A DNA stretch of 6,497 nt from RGIG464 sp045643185 (GTDB lineage Bacteria; Myxococcota_A; Bradymonadia; UBA4248): positions 1 through 6,497 of the forward strand of contig JAZUKH010000174.1 in assembly GCA_045643185.1 (NCBI GenBank). The letters are read 5' to 3'. The notes beneath the pieces are model-generated. The model saw nothing but the letters and a program-made list of their open reading frames with translations, was not told where the DNA came from and made no database searches. Positions 4,262 to 6,497 of the stretch are shown in pieces (the stretch's first letter is position 1; each line of letters starts with the position of its first letter). A program made the position numbers and the translations under genes.

Positions 4262-6497
4262 ATGCGCAAATGGCTCATCTTAGCGTGTTTGGCGGCACTG
4301 CTCACAGGCTGTGACGGTCGCCAGGACGAAGACAGCGATTTTTCAATTTTAGCGGATCCGGTGCGTGGTCACGCGCCTTCCAAAGTGTCTTTTTCGATCA
4401 TCCGAGAGGATGGCAGCAGTCTTGACGGTTGCAAGGCGACCTGGAAATTTGGCGACGACATTATGCTGAGCGGCACGGTCGAAGCGGAGCACAAGTACAA
4501 GGCGCCGGGCAACTACGAAGTGGACGTCAAACTGACGTGTAACGGCGAGGAAATGCACGCCACAACGGGGGTCACGGTGTATGATCCGATCGATCTTTCG
4601 CTCGCGTCGCTCGAATCCAGGCCACTGAATGTCAGCACAGAAGGCTCGATCGAGTGGTCTGTTCAGGTCATGAATTTGGAAGACAATCCATTACGCGTGC
4701 CGACAAACCTCGATTTTTATCTGACACCGGTGGCGGACGACATCCACGCCGCTGGCTCAACGCGCCTTTATCGACACATTTTGAACGAATTTCCGGCAGC
4801 GTCAGCGCCCAACAGCACGCAAAAGCTCGAATTTTCGGTGCCTGTGACCAGTTCACTTCGCACGGGTTCATATTACGCCGTGGCCGTGATCAATCCCGAC
4901 GGCGAAGTCGGCGAAATGAATCTGAGCAACAACCTCGTCACCTACGGCACGCCCATCACGGTACGCAACCAGTCGACCGACGGCGCAGATCTTGAGGCGG
5001 TGCGCCTGCAAATGACGCCGGAGATCACGCACATTCTTTCCTCGGCAACGGCCACGTTTGAGGTGCTCAACCAGGGCTCCACGACGGCCGAAGCGATCAG
5101 CTACGAGATCTGGATGAGCGCCAAAAATAACGCCGAAGACATGACCGACGCGGTCCTGGTGTCCCAATCGCACCTTGAAGGCAGCGTTTCAGGCGTTCGA
5201 CAGGCTTATCAGGACATTCTCGTGTCGATCACGCCGCCCGTGACCGAGCCGGGGCTGTATTACTTTTGGCTCGTGCTTGACAGCGACGGCACGATCACAG
5301 AACGCAACGAAGACAACAACATCGTGCGCAGTACCGCACCGATCCAGGTGACAGATGACCCCGTGCTGGATGCCGATATCCTCGTTCAAAGCGTGAAATT
5401 TACGCCCGAAACGACAGGGCGCGGCAGCACGTTCTCGGTGTCGGTCGACATTTATAATCAGGGGACGCAGCCGACCGGTTCATTTGTCTGCACGGTGTTT
5501 TTGTCGTCTGACATGGCTTTGGACGTCAACACCGACCGGATCGTTGGTTCGATCAACGTGGCGGACCTTCACCCGACGACGTCGCTTCAACGTACGACGA
5601 GCGTCGAAGTGGATGGCGGCATTGACCTGGGTCAATACTATGTCTACACGTTTTGCGATTCGAGCGGCGTCGTCGCCGAAGCGAATGAAGACAACAACAT
5701 TCAGCGCAGTGACACGCAGATCACGGTTGTGGGCGACCTTTCGACCGACCTGCTCATCGGTCAGACCTCCAAAGTGACGCCCAACACGCCGGAAGACGGC
5801 GACGAAGTGCGCGTCACGCTACAAGTTTGCAACAACGGCACGACTGGGGCCGGTCCGAGCATCGTTTCGTTGGAACGCAACAACCTGTGCGATGGCACCC
5901 ACAAAGAAGTCGCGCGCCAAACCGTCGACGGGCTCGACGCCAAAACATGCCAGCTCGTCAACCTGACTTTTGCGCAGGTCTGTGACTTCTGGTGCTCCGC
6001 ATACGACTTCACCGCCGTCGCCGATGCGGCCAAACAGATCAGTGAGACCAACGAAGTCAATAACCGTCTGGAACTTAACAACACGCTCGCAACAAGCGGC
6101 GTCAACTGCATCTGTTCATCTGACCGGTTTGAGTCGAACGACGTCATGACCGCCGCAACGACCGCCACTTCCCTGGACGAAGCGCTCACGCTCTGTCCTC
6201 GCGACGAAGACTGGTTCCGACTGGATCTCAAAAACAATGACTCGTTCACCGCACACGTGTCGCACGACGCCACGCGCTCGCCGCTCACCTTCGAAATGTG
6301 GCGTGACAACACGATGCTGCGACGTGATTTTGGCAGCGACGAACTTTACCTCGAAGGCACCTTGTTGACCAACGTCGACCTGTCGCCCGTCTATCTGCGT
6401 GTTTACGGCGAAAATGGTGCCGCCAACCACTATCATTTGACGCTCAATACCAAGGGCATTTCCAACACAGTCGATCTGGCGGCGTCTGACCTGGTCG
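4262..6497 (+). CDS. Multidomain lipoprotein with PKD-like, CARDB and PPC-like modules (partial, 3' end missing)
   Basis: The frame is open for 745 residues to the right edge without a stop. The ATG at 4262 has GAGGA at 4251-4255, six bases upstream. Residues 1-17 form a lipoprotein signal: MRKW, a hydrophobic run and lipobox LTGC with C17 as the lipidated residue, followed by Asp18. A PKD-like domain spans about 28-107 (WKFGDD and HKYKAPGNYEVDVKL). Four CARDB-like adhesion domains follow at about 110-235, 242-364, 369-490 and 495-608; three or four end in the family's E-x-N-E-x-N-N signature (EMNLSNN, ERNEDNN, EANEDNN, ETNEVNN). About 619-730 resembles a PPC domain: DRFESND, then CPRDEDWFRLDL. 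At 736 the protein seems to begin another segment (TVDLAASDLV). The fourth CARDB-like domain is rich in cysteine. The protein is probably anchored to a membrane and exposed to the periplasm or cell surface; ligand unknown. It follows the MORN gene by 20 bases. Confidence 0.88.
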   Translation, partial: MRKWLILACLAALLTGCDGRQDEDSDFSILADPVRGHAPSKVSFSIIREDGSSLDGCKATWKFGDDIMLSGTVEAEHKYKAPGNYEVDVKLTCNGEEMHATTGVTVYDPIDLSLASLESRPLNVSTEGSIEWSVQVMNLEDNPLRVPTNLDFYLTPVADDIHAAGSTRLYRHILNEFPAASAPNSTQKLEFSVPVTSSLRTGSYYAVAVINPDGEVGEMNLSNNLVTYGTPITVRNQSTDGADLEAVRLQMTPEITHILSSATATFEVLNQGSTTAEAISYEIWMSAKNNAEDMTDAVLVSQSHLEGSVSGVRQAYQDILVSITPPVTEPGLYYFWLVLDSDGTITERNEDNNIVRSTAPIQVTDDPVLDADILVQSVKFTPETTGRGSTFSVSVDIYNQGTQPTGSFVCTVFLSSDMALDVNTDRIVGSINVADLHPTTSLQRTTSVEVDGGIDLGQYYVYTFCDSSGVVAEANEDNNIQRSDTQITVVGDLSTDLLIGQTSKVTPNTPEDGDEVRVTLQVCNNGTTGAGPSIVSLERNNLCDGTHKEVARQTVDGLDAKTCQLVNLTFAQVCDFWCSAYDFTAVADAAKQISETNEVNNRLELNNTLATSGVNCICSSDRFESNDVMTAATTATSLDEALTLCPRDEDWFRLDLKNNDSFTAHVSHDATRSPLTFEMWRDNTMLRRDFGSDELYLEGTLLTNVDLSPVYLRVYGENGAANHYHLTLNTKGISNTVDLAASDLV

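Noticed and set aside
5761..6312. - strand open frame opposite the lipoprotein
   Set aside because: The + strand frame carries recognisable CARDB and PPC features throughout; the - strand product is serine/leucine-rich shadow sequence.

Overview
The window looks like chromosomal DNA of a GC-rich Gram-negative bacterium, probably a deltaproteobacterial-type lineage (Myxococcota, Bradymonadota or a relative). The clues are codon use rich in GC third positions, a large lipoprotein built of PKD, CARDB and PPC-like modules, and an RNase Z of the long bacterial type. The assignment is an inference. All supported genes lie on the + strand.

Region 1 (1-3577) is a tightly packed gene run, probably one operon. 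It holds the tail of an unidentified gene (1-83); a two-domain GNAT-like protein whose acetyl-CoA loop looks degenerate (87-929); a 473-residue divergent TldE/PmbA-like protein (934-2355, TTG start); a 72-residue peptide with a twin-arginine-type signal (2389-2607); and a well-conserved tRNA 3' endonuclease, RNase Z (2657-3577). The gaps are 3, 4, 33 and 49 bases. Small hairpins sit in the two larger gaps.

Region 2 (3578-3911) has no gene but is full of structure. Three tandem 36-bp repeat units begin on the last base of the RNase Z stop codon. They are followed by an A/T-only stretch that could act as a weak terminator, a 44-bp near-perfect inverted repeat, a second strong hairpin, a small third hairpin, and an operator-like dyad with two short direct repeats ahead of the next gene.

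Region 3 (3912-6497) starts a second transcription unit. It holds a 109-residue MORN_2 (YwqK-like) repeat protein with an exact 24-residue period. Twenty bases later comes a lipoprotein with a PKD-like domain, four CARDB-like domains and a PPC-like domain, which runs off the right edge. Both have good ribosome binding sites.

The least explained part is the set of GNAT-like protein, TldE-like protein without a visible TldD partner, and Tat-type mini-protein. A peptide modification, processing and export route can be imagined from this grouping, but the sequence alone does not prove it. RNase Z, the MORN protein and the CARDB lipoprotein are recognisable families.
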